Below are positions 26,887 to 35,576 of a DNA stretch of 64,000 nt, one piece after another. Position 1 is the first letter of the stretch. The number at the start of each line of letters is the position of its first letter. Under the pieces are notes generated by a model, which saw nothing but the letters and a program-made list of their open reading frames with translations, was not told the DNA's origin and ran no database searches. The DNA is from Bacteroides finegoldii DSM 17565. GTDB lineage: Bacteria > Bacteroidota > Bacteroidia > Bacteroidales > Bacteroidaceae. The stretch lies in the NCBI RefSeq assembly GCF_000156195.1, contig NZ_GG688321.1, positions 164,274-228,273 of the forward strand, written 5' to 3'. Made by a program: the position numbers and the translations under genes.

Positions 26887-28773
26887 ATGAATAATAATCC
26901 GAAAAATCCGATAGCCGACCTTCAGCAACAACAACTCCTCTTACGGATGGAGTACGAATATGAGAAAGAGGAATTCAAACGGCAGACTGAAACGATGGGT
27001 ATTGCCCGAAAAGTGAAACGCGGTCTTTGCTGGTATCCTGCCTCTCTCGGCCGAAGTTACTATAACTCTCTGAATCAATTTGTTGTAGATATTACAAGAA
27101 GCGAAAATAAAGAGATAGAACACTCTTTTGAATTCGGCCGTCCCGTTTCCTTTTTCCACCAGTCATTCGACGGAAAAGTGAAATATTTGAATTTCACCGC
27201 AACCGTCAGTTATGCAGACGAAGAACGAATGGTAGTCGTGCTCCCCGGAGCAGGGGCATTGATGGAACTGCAAACTGACGGTGTGCTGGGCGTACAGCTT
27301 TACTTTGATGAGACTTCTTATCGCGCTATGTTTGAAGCGCTGGAGGACGTGATCCGTGCCAAAGGCAATCGCCTTGCCGAACTGCGCGACACGTTGCTGG
27401 GAACGCTAAAGCCCGGATTTCGCGAATTATACCCCGTACGTTTTCCTTGGTTGAACAGTACGCAGGAGACGGCTGTCAATAAAGTGCTTTGCGCACGTGA
27501 TGTCTCTATTGTGCACGGTCCTCCGGGAACGGGAAAGACAACAACACTTGTCGAAGCGATTTATGAGACACTGCACCGCGAACCACAAGTGATGGTGTGC
27601 GCTCAAAGTAATACTGCCGTCGACTGGATTTGCGAGAAACTTGTAGATCGGGGTGTTCCGGTGCTCCGCATTGGAAATCCTACCCGTGTAAATGACAAAA
27701 TGTTATCCTTTACCTACGAACGCCGGTTTGAGAGCCATCCGGCGTATCCGGAACTTTGGGGAATCCGCAAGTCCATCCGCGAAATGGGAGGACGAATGCG
27801 GCGGGGAAGTTACGAGGAACGGGAAGGGATGCGCAGTCGTATGAGCCGTCTACGCGACCGTGCTACCGAACTTGAGATTCAAATTAACGCCGACCTCTTC
27901 GACAGTGCCCGCGTGATTGCCTCAACCTTAGTCAGTAGCAACCATCGCCTGCTCAATGGCCGCCGTTTCCCGACTTTATTTATCGACGAAGCTGCGCAAG
28001 CACTCGAAGCAGCCTGCTGGATAGCTATCCGAAAAGCAGACCGGGTGGTTCTCGCCGGAGATCATTGCCAGCTTCCGCCTACCATAAAATGTATAGAAGC
28101 TGCTCGTGGAGGATTGGAATATACATTAATGGAGAAGGTGGTTCGGCAAAAACCATCCTCTGTCTCGTTGCTGAAAGTGCAATATAGAATGAACGAAGCT
28201 ATCATGCAGTTCCCTTCCGACTGGTTTTATCAGGGAGAACTGGAGGCTGCTCCGGAGGTACGTTATCGGGGAATCCTTGATTTCGACAGCCCCATGAGTT
28301 GGATTGACACTTCTGAAATGGAATTTCACGAGGAATTTGTAGGCGAAAGTTTCGGACGCATCAACAAGCAGGAGGCTAATCTGCTCCTGGAGGAGTTGGA
28401 AGCCTATATCAACCGGATCGGAAAGGAACGAATTTTAGAGGAAAGGATTGATTTCGGGCTGATTTCACCCTACAAAGCACAAGTGCAATATTTGAGAAGC
28501 AAAATTAAAGGAAGCAGTTTCTTGCGCCCTCTCCGAAGCCTCATCACAGTTAATACAGTGGACGGTTTTCAAGGACAGGAACGGGATGTCGTTTTTATCA
28601 GTCTCGTCCGCGCCAACGAGGAAGGGCAAATCGGATTTCTGAATGATTTAAGACGAATGAATGTAGCGATCACACGAGCACGCATGAAACTGGTGATTCT
28701 GGGAGAAGCCGCCACACTTACCAAACATCCTTTTTACAAAAGACTTATGGCATTCATAAAAAAGGAGGATTAA
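26887..28773 (+). CDS. SF1 superfamily DNA/RNA helicase (Upf1/IGHMBP2-like)
   Basis: The 628-residue protein has an N-terminal beta domain (about 40-170) and then motif I VHGPPGTGKTTTLVEAI (about 213-229). CAQSNTAVDWI is motif Ia, FIDEAAQALEAACW is motif II (DEAA), LAGDHCQLPPT is motif III, and VNTVDGFQGQERDVVFISLVRAN and NVAITRARMKLVILG are motifs V and VI. This is the SF1B Upf1-like layout. The role is likely in nucleic acid unwinding or RNA metabolism. The gene stands alone between its own promoter and terminator. Confidence 0.92.
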   Translation: MNNNPKNPIADLQQQQLLLRMEYEYEKEEFKRQTETMGIARKVKRGLCWYPASLGRSYYNSLNQFVVDITRSENKEIEHSFEFGRPVSFFHQSFDGKVKYLNFTATVSYADEERMVVVLPGAGALMELQTDGVLGVQLYFDETSYRAMFEALEDVIRAKGNRLAELRDTLLGTLKPGFRELYPVRFPWLNSTQETAVNKVLCARDVSIVHGPPGTGKTTTLVEAIYETLHREPQVMVCAQSNTAVDWICEKLVDRGVPVLRIGNPTRVNDKMLSFTYERRFESHPAYPELWGIRKSIREMGGRMRRGSYEEREGMRSRMSRLRDRATELEIQINADLFDSARVIASTLVSSNHRLLNGRRFPTLFIDEAAQALEAACWIAIRKADRVVLAGDHCQLPPTIKCIEAARGGLEYTLMEKVVRQKPSSVSLLKVQYRMNEAIMQFPSDWFYQGELEAAPEVRYRGILDFDSPMSWIDTSEMEFHEEFVGESFGRINKQEANLLLEELEAYINRIGKERILEERIDFGLISPYKAQVQYLRSKIKGSSFLRPLRSLITVNTVDGFQGQERDVVFISLVRANEEGQIGFLNDLRRMNVAITRARMKLVILGEAATLTKHPFYKRLMAFIKKED

Positions 28774-28788
28774 AATAATCCTCCTTTT
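28760..28788 (+). terminator. Intrinsic terminator overlapping the helicase stop codon
   Basis: AAAAGGAGGATTA and TAATCCTCCTTTT are perfect arms with a three-base loop. The TAA stop at 28771-28773 lies in the left arm. Confidence 0.75.
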
Positions 28789-29069
28789 ATGGAGTCCCCT
28801 TTCTCACGAAACCGAACTCCGTTTTTTTAACACAAACAAAACAAACAATATTTTTATTACTACTTTCACCAAGTAGTAAACTGTGTACCTTAAGACCGGA
28901 ACGCCAGCTTCAGAAGAATAAATATATATTTCATCCTTTCCATTGATAATTTTTAGAAGATCTGATTAAAACTGCCCCTTAGCACTAATTTAGGAAAGAC
29001 TTTTCAGCAAAATAAAAGGGGAAAGCTAACCTCTCCCCTTTTTTATCAAACTTGTATAATCCTATCAAA
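28789..29069. other. Intergenic region of about 280 bases
   Basis: No convincing gene or promoter is seen. It contains a weak GGAGT/ACTCC hairpin before seven T (near 28791-28828) and the ilvC terminator at 29014-29042. Confidence 0.5.
29014..29042. terminator. Intrinsic terminator of the ilv operon
   Basis: AAAAGGGGA and TCCCCTTTT arms form a symmetrical hairpin with A and T tracts on both sides. It lies 28 bases after the ilvC stop. Confidence 0.7.
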
Positions 29070-30113
29070 TCAATTGTTCTCCGGACGAAGTTTGCGTACA
29101 GTAACAGCAGTTTGCCACATTTCGCTTTCACGCAACTGGCGGAGTTCTTCATTCAGTTTCTCACGATAATTCGGCTGTGAGTTACTGTCAATAGAAATTT
29201 GCGCTTCGTTACCGGTCTTCACACTGTGATACAGTTTTTCAACTACCGGTTTGATAGCGTCGTGGAACGGGCCCATCCAGTCAAGAGCACCGCGTTGAGC
29301 AGTAGTAGAACAGTTTGCATACATCCAGTCCATACCGTTCTTTGCAAACAACGGCATTAACGACTGAGTCAGTTCCTCTACTGTTTCATTGAAAGCTTCG
29401 GAAGGTGAATGACCGTTTTCACGCAACACCTCATACTGTGCCAACAACAGACCTTGAATAGCACCCATCAACGAACCGCGTTCACCTGTCAGGTCGGAAG
29501 TTGCTTCACGTTGGAAAGTTGTTTCAAACAGATACCCTGAACCGATACCGATACCCAAAGCAATTGTTCTATCGTAAGCTTTACCCGTAGCGTCCTGATA
29601 GATAGCGTAAGAAGAGTTCAAACCACGACCTTCGAGGAACATGGTACGCAATGAAGTACCCGAACCCTTAGGAGCAACCATGATAACATCAATATCAGCA
29701 GGAGGAACCACCCCAGTACGATCATGCCAAGTGATAGCAAAACCATGAGAGAAATAAAGAGCCTTTCCGGCAGTCAGGTAAGGTTTCATTGTCGGCCATA
29801 CAGACATAACAGCCGCATCAGACAACAGACACATGATAATTGTGCCTTTTTCGCAAGCTTCTTCGATTCCGAACAAAGTTTCACCCGGAACCCATCCGTC
29901 AGCTACTGCTTTATCGTATGTCTTTCCCTGACGCTGACCAACGATTACATTAAAACCATTATCACGCAAATTCAATGCTTGTCCGGGACCCTGAACGCCG
30001 TAACCGATTACAGCGATTGTTTCATTTTTCAATACTTCACGAGCTTTCTCCAATGGAAATTCATCACGGATCACTACATTTTCAATAGTACCGCCAAAAT
30101 TCAACTGTGCCAT
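29070..30113 (-). CDS. ilvC: Ketol-acid reductoisomerase
   Basis: The 347-residue enzyme rearranges and reduces acetolactate or acetohydroxybutyrate in valine and isoleucine synthesis. The Rossmann motif is GYGVQGPGQALNLRDNGFNV (about 37-56). The KARI domain has the metal/substrate acidic residues in DLTGERGSLMGAIQGLLLAQYEVL and ETVEELTQSLMPL. It is last in the ilv operon, 65 bases after the thioesterase gene. Confidence 0.96.
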   Translation of the reverse strand: MAQLNFGGTIENVVIRDEFPLEKAREVLKNETIAVIGYGVQGPGQALNLRDNGFNVIVGQRQGKTYDKAVADGWVPGETLFGIEEACEKGTIIMCLLSDAAVMSVWPTMKPYLTAGKALYFSHGFAITWHDRTGVVPPADIDVIMVAPKGSGTSLRTMFLEGRGLNSSYAIYQDATGKAYDRTIALGIGIGSGYLFETTFQREATSDLTGERGSLMGAIQGLLLAQYEVLRENGHSPSEAFNETVEELTQSLMPLFAKNGMDWMYANCSTTAQRGALDWMGPFHDAIKPVVEKLYHSVKTGNEAQISIDSNSQPNYREKLNEELRQLRESEMWQTAVTVRKLRPENN

Positions 30114-30178
30114 TTTTCTTTTTGTTTTTAGTTTTGATGGCTTACGCCATCCGTTATTAATTGATTTTATATTCTATT

Positions 30179-30922
30179 TTATTCAAATATCACTTTCGAC
30201 CGGCAAACCACTTCGCTGCCGTTCTTCTTCACCTCTACGTGAAACTCATTTTCATTGGCTTCATCGCAGAAGAAAGTCAGTTCGTCTCCAAAATAACTTT
30301 CAGCCACATACGCCATCTCAAAACGACGAATACGCTTGGTTTTATACAAATCGATCGGAAACAAGTCGAGTATGTGCTCGATGTAACGGATACTATTCAC
30401 ATGACCGTTAATATCAATATCACTGTATTTCGCAGTCAGCGTGGCCAACGGCTGTGTATTAGTCACTTTGATACGCGAAGGCTTCTCTATCGGACAAGGC
30501 TCATCGCATACATAGTCTATAATGCTTCCCCCGTGCAATGCCAACAGGTCAGCCGGTTTACGAGTATTCAAACTGATCATCGCCCACACGGAACGAGCGT
30601 AACCGATTTTCTTGCCTTCTTTATTCATAATGGCAAAATTACGATCGGTGAACAGGCGATAAACATTTTCCACCCAAGTCTGAACCGAAAAGTCCTCATA
30701 CTGATAAGGCATTTCATCCAATTCGATTGCCAGGCGGGAAAGTACCCACGTATAATTGTCCTCATTCAGAGATGCAATGCCAAAACCACGATCGCTGGCA
30801 TGAAACCCTGCGCAATTCAGCAAATGATTGCCCAATACCCCCATTGTCAGGCGGCCGTTGAAATCAACATGAAACGGTTCTGCAACAAACTTATAAGTTC
30901 CTATTTTATTTGATTCGCTCAT
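30179..30922 (-). CDS. Acyl-ACP thioesterase
   Basis: The 247-residue protein has a double hot-dog fold of the FatA/FatB type. The first half has YKFVAEPFHVDFNGRLTMGVLGNHLLNCAG. The second half has the catalytic-type Asn/His in SDIDINGHVNSIRYIEHILDL (about 170-190). It releases fatty acids from acyl carrier protein. Its start overlaps the ilvN stop by four bases, so it is firmly part of the ilv operon. A link to branched-chain fatty acids, which Bacteroides make from branched-chain amino-acid precursors, is an inference. Confidence 0.9.
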   Translation of the reverse strand: MSESNKIGTYKFVAEPFHVDFNGRLTMGVLGNHLLNCAGFHASDRGFGIASLNEDNYTWVLSRLAIELDEMPYQYEDFSVQTWVENVYRLFTDRNFAIMNKEGKKIGYARSVWAMISLNTRKPADLLALHGGSIIDYVCDEPCPIEKPSRIKVTNTQPLATLTAKYSDIDINGHVNSIRYIEHILDLFPIDLYKTKRIRRFEMAYVAESYFGDELTFFCDEANENEFHVEVKKNGSEVVCRSKVIFE

Positions 30923-31485
30923 TCTTCCTGCTGGTTTTTATTTTGGTTATAACGGGCTTCCCGTCCGTCAAGAAACTCATTCACCCGTTCAAAACAACTG
31001 GTGGTAATCGCTACCCGCCCCGAACGTACAAATTGCAAAACACAATTCAAAGCCTTCAGTTCACCGTAAAGCGAGGTAATTTCTTCACTCATTCCATTCT
31101 TCTCAACAATAGAAAATACCGGATTTACTTCCACTATGCGGGCGTTATATTTACGTATCACCTTAGAGGCCTCCGGTGTCTCTTGAAATTCGGGGGTAGA
31201 CACCTTATATAAAGCAATCTCATGGAAGTAGATCTCATCTTCCGTAAAGTAGTGCGCCTGAATTACATCAATCTTCTTTTCTATTTGCTTCACCACTTTT
31301 TCAATCGTATCTTTATCAGTCCAAGCAGTAATGGTATACTTATGTACCCCCTTGATGGAAGAAGCAGATACATTCAGACTCTCGATATTTATCTGCCGAC
31401 GGGTAAAAACAGCCGTAACCTGATTCAGCAATCCGGCTATATTTTCCGAATGAACAATGATAGTATATAATGTTTTTTCACTCAT
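30919..31485 (-). CDS. ilvN: Acetolactate synthase small (regulatory) subunit
   Basis: From the ATG at 31485 the protein has 188 residues. The N-terminal ACT domain (YTIIVHSENIAGLLNQVTAVFTRRQINIESLNVSASS) senses valine and gives feedback control to the large subunit. The second half is the usual ALS small-subunit C-terminal domain. The reading frame extends seven codons further up, but the shorter start has the usual sequence. It lies about 50 bases after ilvB; the spacer contains a short tandem repeat. Confidence 0.93.
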   Translation of the reverse strand: MSEKTLYTIIVHSENIAGLLNQVTAVFTRRQINIESLNVSASSIKGVHKYTITAWTDKDTIEKVVKQIEKKIDVIQAHYFTEDEIYFHEIALYKVSTPEFQETPEASKVIRKYNARIVEVNPVFSIVEKNGMSEEITSLYGELKALNCVLQFVRSGRVAITTSCFERVNEFLDGREARYNQNKNQQEE

Positions 31486-31503
31486 AATCCTTAATTTAAC
31501 TTT

Positions 31504-31524
31504 CAACTCTCAACTCTCAACTCT
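31504..31524. repeat. Three tandem copies of a 7-mer between ilvB and ilvN
   Basis: CAACTCT is repeated three times, followed by a partial copy (CAACTTC). It lies in the intercistronic spacer. Confidence 0.7.
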
Positions 31525-31533
31525 CAACTTCTC

Positions 31534-33231
31534 CTAGCACTCCAGCAACATCTGATTGACAGAGCCTCCCGGAGGAGTCATCGGTAGTACATTACCTTCT
31601 TCTACTACACAGGCTTCGAGCAGGAACGGGCCATCTGTTGCCAACATTTCACGGATAGCGTCCGCCAGCTCTTCACGAGAGAAGACACGTTTGGAAGGAA
31701 TCTCGTACGCCGAAGCAATTTTCATGTAATCCGGATTCAACATCGGAGTGAATGAATAACGGCGATTGAAGAACATAGCCTGCCATTGGCGCACGTTGCC
31801 CAAAAAGTTATTGTTCAGGCAGATAATCTTCACCGGAGCCTTTTGCTCCATAACCGTACCCAGTTCCTGAAGATTCATCTGCAATCCACCGTCTCCCATA
31901 AATACACATACGGTACGTTCCGGTGCTCCGAAAGTCGCTCCGATAGCGGCGGGAAGGCCGAAGCCCATTGTTCCGAGTCCGCCGGAAGTAATGATACTGC
32001 GTTCTTTCGTATATTTAAAGTAACGTGCGGACATCATTTGATTTTGTCCTACATCTGTCACCAGAACTGCTTCGTGGCGGGTAGCGTCACTTACCGCACG
32101 TACCACCTCACCCATACTCAACGAGTCGGTGGCAGGATAAAGCTCGGGACGAATCACCTTTTCTTCCTCCACCTTCTCATACTCCGTGAAACTGCCGACC
32201 CACTCAGCGTGTTCATTCTTTTTCAAGAGTCGGGTAACAGCCTTCAATGTCTCCTTGCAATCTCCCAAAACTGCAACGTCAACTTTTACATTTTTATTCA
32301 CCTCCGCCGGATCAATATCAAAGTGAATCACTTTTGCCTGTTTGGCATAAGTAGCCAGATTACCGGTCACACGGTCGTCGAAGCGCATTCCTACAGCGAT
32401 CAGGACATCACATTTATTGGTATTTATATTCGGTCCCAAATTACCGTGCATCCCCAACATTCCTTTATTCAAAGGATGTTCCGTAGGTAAAGCCGAAAGT
32501 CCGAGTAACGTACATCCCGCAGGCATATCCGCCTTTTCAATAAATTCACGCAACTCACTCTGCGCATTCCCTAACTCAACGCCTTGCCCCACCAGTACAA
32601 GCGGACGTTCCGCATTATTAATCAGTTCGGCGGCAGCCTTTACGGAGTCTTCATCAGTATCGGGCACAGGTACATAGCTGCGGATGAAATCAACCTTAGT
32701 CGGCTCATATTTCGTCTTCTCTACCTGTGCATTCTTGGCAAAATCCAGCACAACCGGACCGGGACGACCGCTACGGGCAATGTAGAATGCACGTGCTACT
32801 GCCCACGCTACATCTTCCGCACGGCGGATCTGATAACTCCACTTGGAGATAGGCTGGGTGATACCTACGAGATCGACTTCCTGAAATGCATCCGTTCCGA
32901 GAAAACCGGTTCCTACCTGTCCGGCAATAACAACAATAGGAGTACTATCGATCATCGCATCTGCAATACCGGTAATCGTGTTCGTAGCACCGGGACCGCT
33001 TGTCACCAGGCAAACACCGACTTTACCTGACACACGGGCATAACCTTGTGCCGCATGGGCAGCTCCCTGTTCGTGACGAACCAAAATGTGGTTCAAGTTA
33101 TTTCGATGGTCGTACAAGGCGTCGAATACCGGCATGATTGAACCGCCGGGATAACCGAAAATCGTATTTACTCCCTGATGTTCCAATGAGCGCATCAACG
33201 CCTCCGCACCTGTTATTAAGTCTTTACTCAT
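31534..33231 (-). CDS. ilvB: Acetolactate synthase large (catalytic) subunit
   Basis: The 565-residue thiamine-diphosphate enzyme makes acetolactate from two pyruvates, or acetohydroxybutyrate from pyruvate and 2-ketobutyrate. Motifs seen are FGYPGGSIMPVFDALY with the catalytic glutamate in LVRHEQGAAHAAQGYAR (about 50-65), the FAD-binding middle domain (GMLGMHGNLGPNINTNKCDVLIAVGMRFDDRVTG) and the ThDP motif MGDGGLQMNLQELGTVMEQ...LNNNFLGNVRQWQ (about 440-480). It follows ilvD after about 60 bases. Confidence 0.96.
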   Translation of the reverse strand: MSKDLITGAEALMRSLEHQGVNTIFGYPGGSIMPVFDALYDHRNNLNHILVRHEQGAAHAAQGYARVSGKVGVCLVTSGPGATNTITGIADAMIDSTPIVVIAGQVGTGFLGTDAFQEVDLVGITQPISKWSYQIRRAEDVAWAVARAFYIARSGRPGPVVLDFAKNAQVEKTKYEPTKVDFIRSYVPVPDTDEDSVKAAAELINNAERPLVLVGQGVELGNAQSELREFIEKADMPAGCTLLGLSALPTEHPLNKGMLGMHGNLGPNINTNKCDVLIAVGMRFDDRVTGNLATYAKQAKVIHFDIDPAEVNKNVKVDVAVLGDCKETLKAVTRLLKKNEHAEWVGSFTEYEKVEEEKVIRPELYPATDSLSMGEVVRAVSDATRHEAVLVTDVGQNQMMSARYFKYTKERSIITSGGLGTMGFGLPAAIGATFGAPERTVCVFMGDGGLQMNLQELGTVMEQKAPVKIICLNNNFLGNVRQWQAMFFNRRYSFTPMLNPDYMKIASAYEIPSKRVFSREELADAIREMLATDGPFLLEACVVEEGNVLPMTPPGGSVNQMLLEC

Positions 33232-33294
33232 CTATTTATTTGCAATTTTAAGATTTACAATTTACGATTGAACTCAACGTCAAAACATCATTTG

Positions 33295-35097
33295 TCAATC
33301 GATTAATCTTACTGCTCCTTTATCGGCAGAGCTTACCATGCTGGCATACGCTTTCAGGCTCTTCGGCACATAACGGTCACGAGTGACAGGTGTCATCGGA
33401 CGGGCAGCCAGTTCTTCATCCGTCAGTCGCACGTTAATCGTCCGGGCGGGAATGTCGATTTCAATGATATCTCCGTCGACTATTTTTCCGATATTACCTC
33501 CTGCTGCCGCTTCGGGAGAGATATGCCCTATACTCAATCCGGAAGTTCCGCCACTGAAACGTCCGTCTGTGATCAAAGCACACTCTTTGCCGAGATGACG
33601 GGATTTTATATAAGAGGTAGGATAAAGCATTTCCTGCATACCGGGACCACCCTTCGGACCTTCGTGCGTGATGACGACAACGTCGCCACTGACGACTCGA
33701 CCTCCCAGAATACCTTCGCAGGCTGCTTCTTGCGAATCAAACACTTTAGCAGGTCCGGTAAACTTCCAGATACTTTCGTCTACCCCTGCCGTTTTTACCA
33801 CACAACCGTCTTGAGCAATGTTACCTTTCAATACGGCCAGGCCGCCGTCTTTGCTGTAAGCGTGTTCCAAATCACGGATACATCCGGTTGCACGGTCTTT
33901 ATCCAGTTCCTTATAATACATACCTTGCGAGCCGAGTACGAGGTTAAATCTATTTCCGGCTGCGCTCGAATATTTTTTGATAGCCTCTTCACTTACGTTC
34001 GGACTTGTAATGGAATACTTATCAATAGCCTCTGCCAACGTCATTCCGTCTACCCGGCGAACAGACGTGTCCACCAGACCAGCTTTGGACAGTTCGTCCA
34101 TGATTGCAATAATTCCACCGGCACGGTTCACATCCTGAATGTGGTACTTCTGTGTGTTCGGAGCTACTTTGCAAAGGCACGGAGCCTTGCGGGAAAGCAT
34201 ATCAATGTCGTCCATCTTGAAGTCGACTCCCGCTTCATGGGCAACAGCCAACAGGTGAAGAACCGTATTGGTAGAACCACCCATCGCAATATCCAAAGTC
34301 ATGGCATTCAGAAAAGCTTGGCGGGTGGCAATGCTACGCGGAAGCACGCTCTCGTCCCCCTCTTCATAATATTTCATCGCATTATCCACAATCAACTTAG
34401 CAGCATCTTTGAAAAGCTGCGTACGGTTTTCATGCGTGGCTACAATGGTCCCGTTTCCGGGAAGAGCCAAGCCGATGGCTTCGTTCAAGCAATTCATAGA
34501 ATTTGCTGTAAACATACCGGAACAACATCCGCAGGTAGGACAAGCGTTCTGCTCGATATTGGCAACTTCCTCGTCACTCACACTTTGGTCGGCCGACTTA
34601 ATCATCGCGTCGATCAAATCCAAATGCTGACCGTTCCATTCACCCGCCTCCATAGGACCACCCGACACAAATACAGCAGGTATATTCAGACGCATCGCCG
34701 CCATCAACATTCCCGGAGTGATCTTGTCACAATTACTGATACATACCATCGCGTCTGCCTTATGAGCATTCACCATATATTCCACACTGTCTGCGATGAT
34801 ATCACGGGAAGGAAGCGAGTAAAGCATTCCATCATGCCCCATAGCTATACCGTCGTCGATAGCGATTGTATTGAATTCCGCAGCGAAGCACCCCAGCTTT
34901 TCGATCTCCGCTTTCACCAACTGGCCGATCTCATGCAAGTGCACGTGTCCCGGCACAAACTGTGTGAATGAATTGACTATAGCGATGATAGGCTTACCCA
35001 TCTGATTCTTCTTCATGCCGTTGGCTACCCACAACGCACGGGCTCCCGCCATCCGACGGCCTTGTGTACTAAACGAACTGCGTAATTGCTTTTTCAT
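33295..35097 (-). CDS. ilvD: Dihydroxy-acid dehydratase
   Basis: The 600-residue iron-sulfur enzyme makes the 2-keto acid precursors of valine and isoleucine. Cluster cysteines are in [14 protein letters not shown] (about 122) and [20 protein letters not shown] (about 190-208). The C-terminal swivel has [28 protein letters not shown]. It is the first structural gene after the attenuator leader, its ATG being 20 bases after the terminator T-run. Confidence 0.96.
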   Translation of the reverse strand: MKKQLRSSFSTQGRRMAGARALWVANGMKKNQMGKPIIAIVNSFTQFVPGHVHLHEIGQLVKAEIEKLGCFAAEFNTIAIDDGIAMGHDGMLYSLPSRDIIADSVEYMVNAHKADAMVCISNCDKITPGMLMAAMRLNIPAVFVSGGPMEAGEWNGQHLDLIDAMIKSADQSVSDEEVANIEQNACPTCGCCSGMFTANSMNCLNEAIGLALPGNGTIVATHENRTQLFKDAAKLIVDNAMKYYEEGDESVLPRSIATRQAFLNAMTLDIAMGGSTNTVLHLLAVAHEAGVDFKMDDIDMLSRKAPCLCKVAPNTQKYHIQDVNRAGGIIAIMDELSKAGLVDTSVRRVDGMTLAEAIDKYSITSPNVSEEAIKKYSSAAGNRFNLVLGSQGMYYKELDKDRATGCIRDLEHAYSKDGGLAVLKGNIAQDGCVVKTAGVDESIWKFTGPAKVFDSQEAACEGILGGRVVSGDVVVITHEGPKGGPGMQEMLYPTSYIKSRHLGKECALITDGRFSGGTSGLSIGHISPEAAAGGNIGKIVDGDIIEIDIPARTINVRLTDEELAARPMTPVTRDRYVPKSLKAYASMVSSADKGAVRLID

Positions 35098-35116
35098 TTC
35101 AATCTATCTTTTAATT

Positions 35117-35148
35117 AAAAAGCCTCTCTCACACCAGTGAGAAAGGCT
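35117..35148 (-). terminator. Attenuator terminator of the ilv operon
   Basis: On the minus strand AGCCTTTCTCAC, loop TGGT and GTGAGAGAGGCT form a 12-bp stem with one G-U pair. TTTTTAATT follows. It lies between the leader peptide and ilvD. Its left arm can pair instead with 35190-35199. Confidence 0.85.
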
Positions 35149-35199
35149 CTAAATTTTATCTTTATGGTACGAATACATACAGCACAAAACCTTTCTCAC
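35137..35199 (-). promoter_or_regulatory. Antiterminator pairing of the ilv leader
   Basis: GTGAGAAAGG at 35190-35199, which overlaps the leader-peptide stop codon, is a perfect 10-base complement of CCTTTCTCAC at 35137-35146, the left arm of the terminator. Pairing of the two would prevent the terminator. A ribosome that reaches the leader stop codon would cover the first segment and allow termination. Confidence 0.75.
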
Positions 35200-35273
35200 G
35201 CTCTTGATGGGACCACCACGACGCGAATAATATGCAAGACTGCTAGGTTAATAGATGTGTGTAAGTTATTCAT
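35196..35273 (-). CDS. ilv operon leader peptide (attenuation)
   Basis: This 25-residue open frame begins with ATG at 35273, preceded by AAAGAAAAGAAGAT, and ends with TGA at 35196-35198. Eleven of its 25 codons are Leu, Ile or Val. They include LAVL followed by HIIRVVVVP, with four valine codons in a row. This is the same design as the ilvL/ivbL leaders of enterobacteria, where stalling on scarce charged tRNA lets the operon be transcribed. It lies between a perfect Bacteroides promoter and a terminator hairpin directly before ilvD. It is too short for normal gene calling. The evidence is sequence only, but promoter, codons and hairpins agree. Confidence 0.85.
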   Translation of the reverse strand: MNNLHTSINLAVLHIIRVVVVPSRA

Positions 35274-35299
35274 ATCTTCTTTTCTTTATTTTTGTGCTG

Positions 35300-35330
35300 C
35301 AAAGGTAAGGGCTTTTTTATTATATCCAAA
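35300..35330 (-). promoter_or_regulatory. Promoter of the ilv operon
   Basis: On the minus strand TTTG (35327-35330), a 19-base spacer and TACCTTTG (35300-35307) match the Bacteroides sigma-ABfr consensus exactly. The transcript would start near 35293 and carry the leader peptide about 20 bases later. Confidence 0.8.
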
Positions 35331-35520
35331 CAAATCGAAGAAAAAAATCACATAAAAACGAATAATTGTAAGAAAAGAGAGGCGTTATTTCTCTATTTTA
35401 TCACTTAGAGGTTAAATTTACAACTATTATATAAGTGGAATCCTATTGTCCCTTTCTAACAAAAGCATTTAATATTTTGAAATATACCTTCCCTATATCA
35501 CGGCAGAAATAAATAATTCG
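35331..35520. other. Intergenic AT-rich region between divergent ilv and FKBP promoters
   Basis: No coding frame, repeat or hairpin is evident; it is simply very AT-rich. Confidence 0.5.
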
Positions 35521-35546
35521 TATCTTTGTCAGCCCGCATTTGCGGG
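35521..35546 (+). promoter_or_regulatory. Promoter and 5' hairpin of the FKBP gene
   Basis: The -7 box TATCTTTG (35521-35528) is followed by a short hairpin CCCGCATTTGCGGG (35533-35546) that would lie at the very 5' end of the transcript. The ATG is at 35577. Confidence 0.5.
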
Positions 35547-35576
35547 ATTTATTAATTTAGAAATAAAAAGAATTAG

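Noticed and set aside
30161..30913. 250-codon + strand frame opposite the thioesterase gene
   Set aside because: The minus-strand frame has clear thioesterase motifs and fits the ilv operon with a four-base overlap.
31486..31533. CRISPR-like or regulatory array at the tandem CAACTCT repeat
   Set aside because: Only three 7-base copies with no spacers; it is a simple slippage repeat in an intercistronic gap.
33523..34971. 482-codon + strand open frame opposite ilvD
   Set aside because: It is an antisense shadow of a highly conserved gene; its composition (His, Arg, Thr, Ser rich) has no domain logic.
35137..35355. 72-codon + strand frame in the ilv leader region
   Set aside because: It overlaps the minus-strand leader peptide and attenuator and has no promoter or family resemblance.
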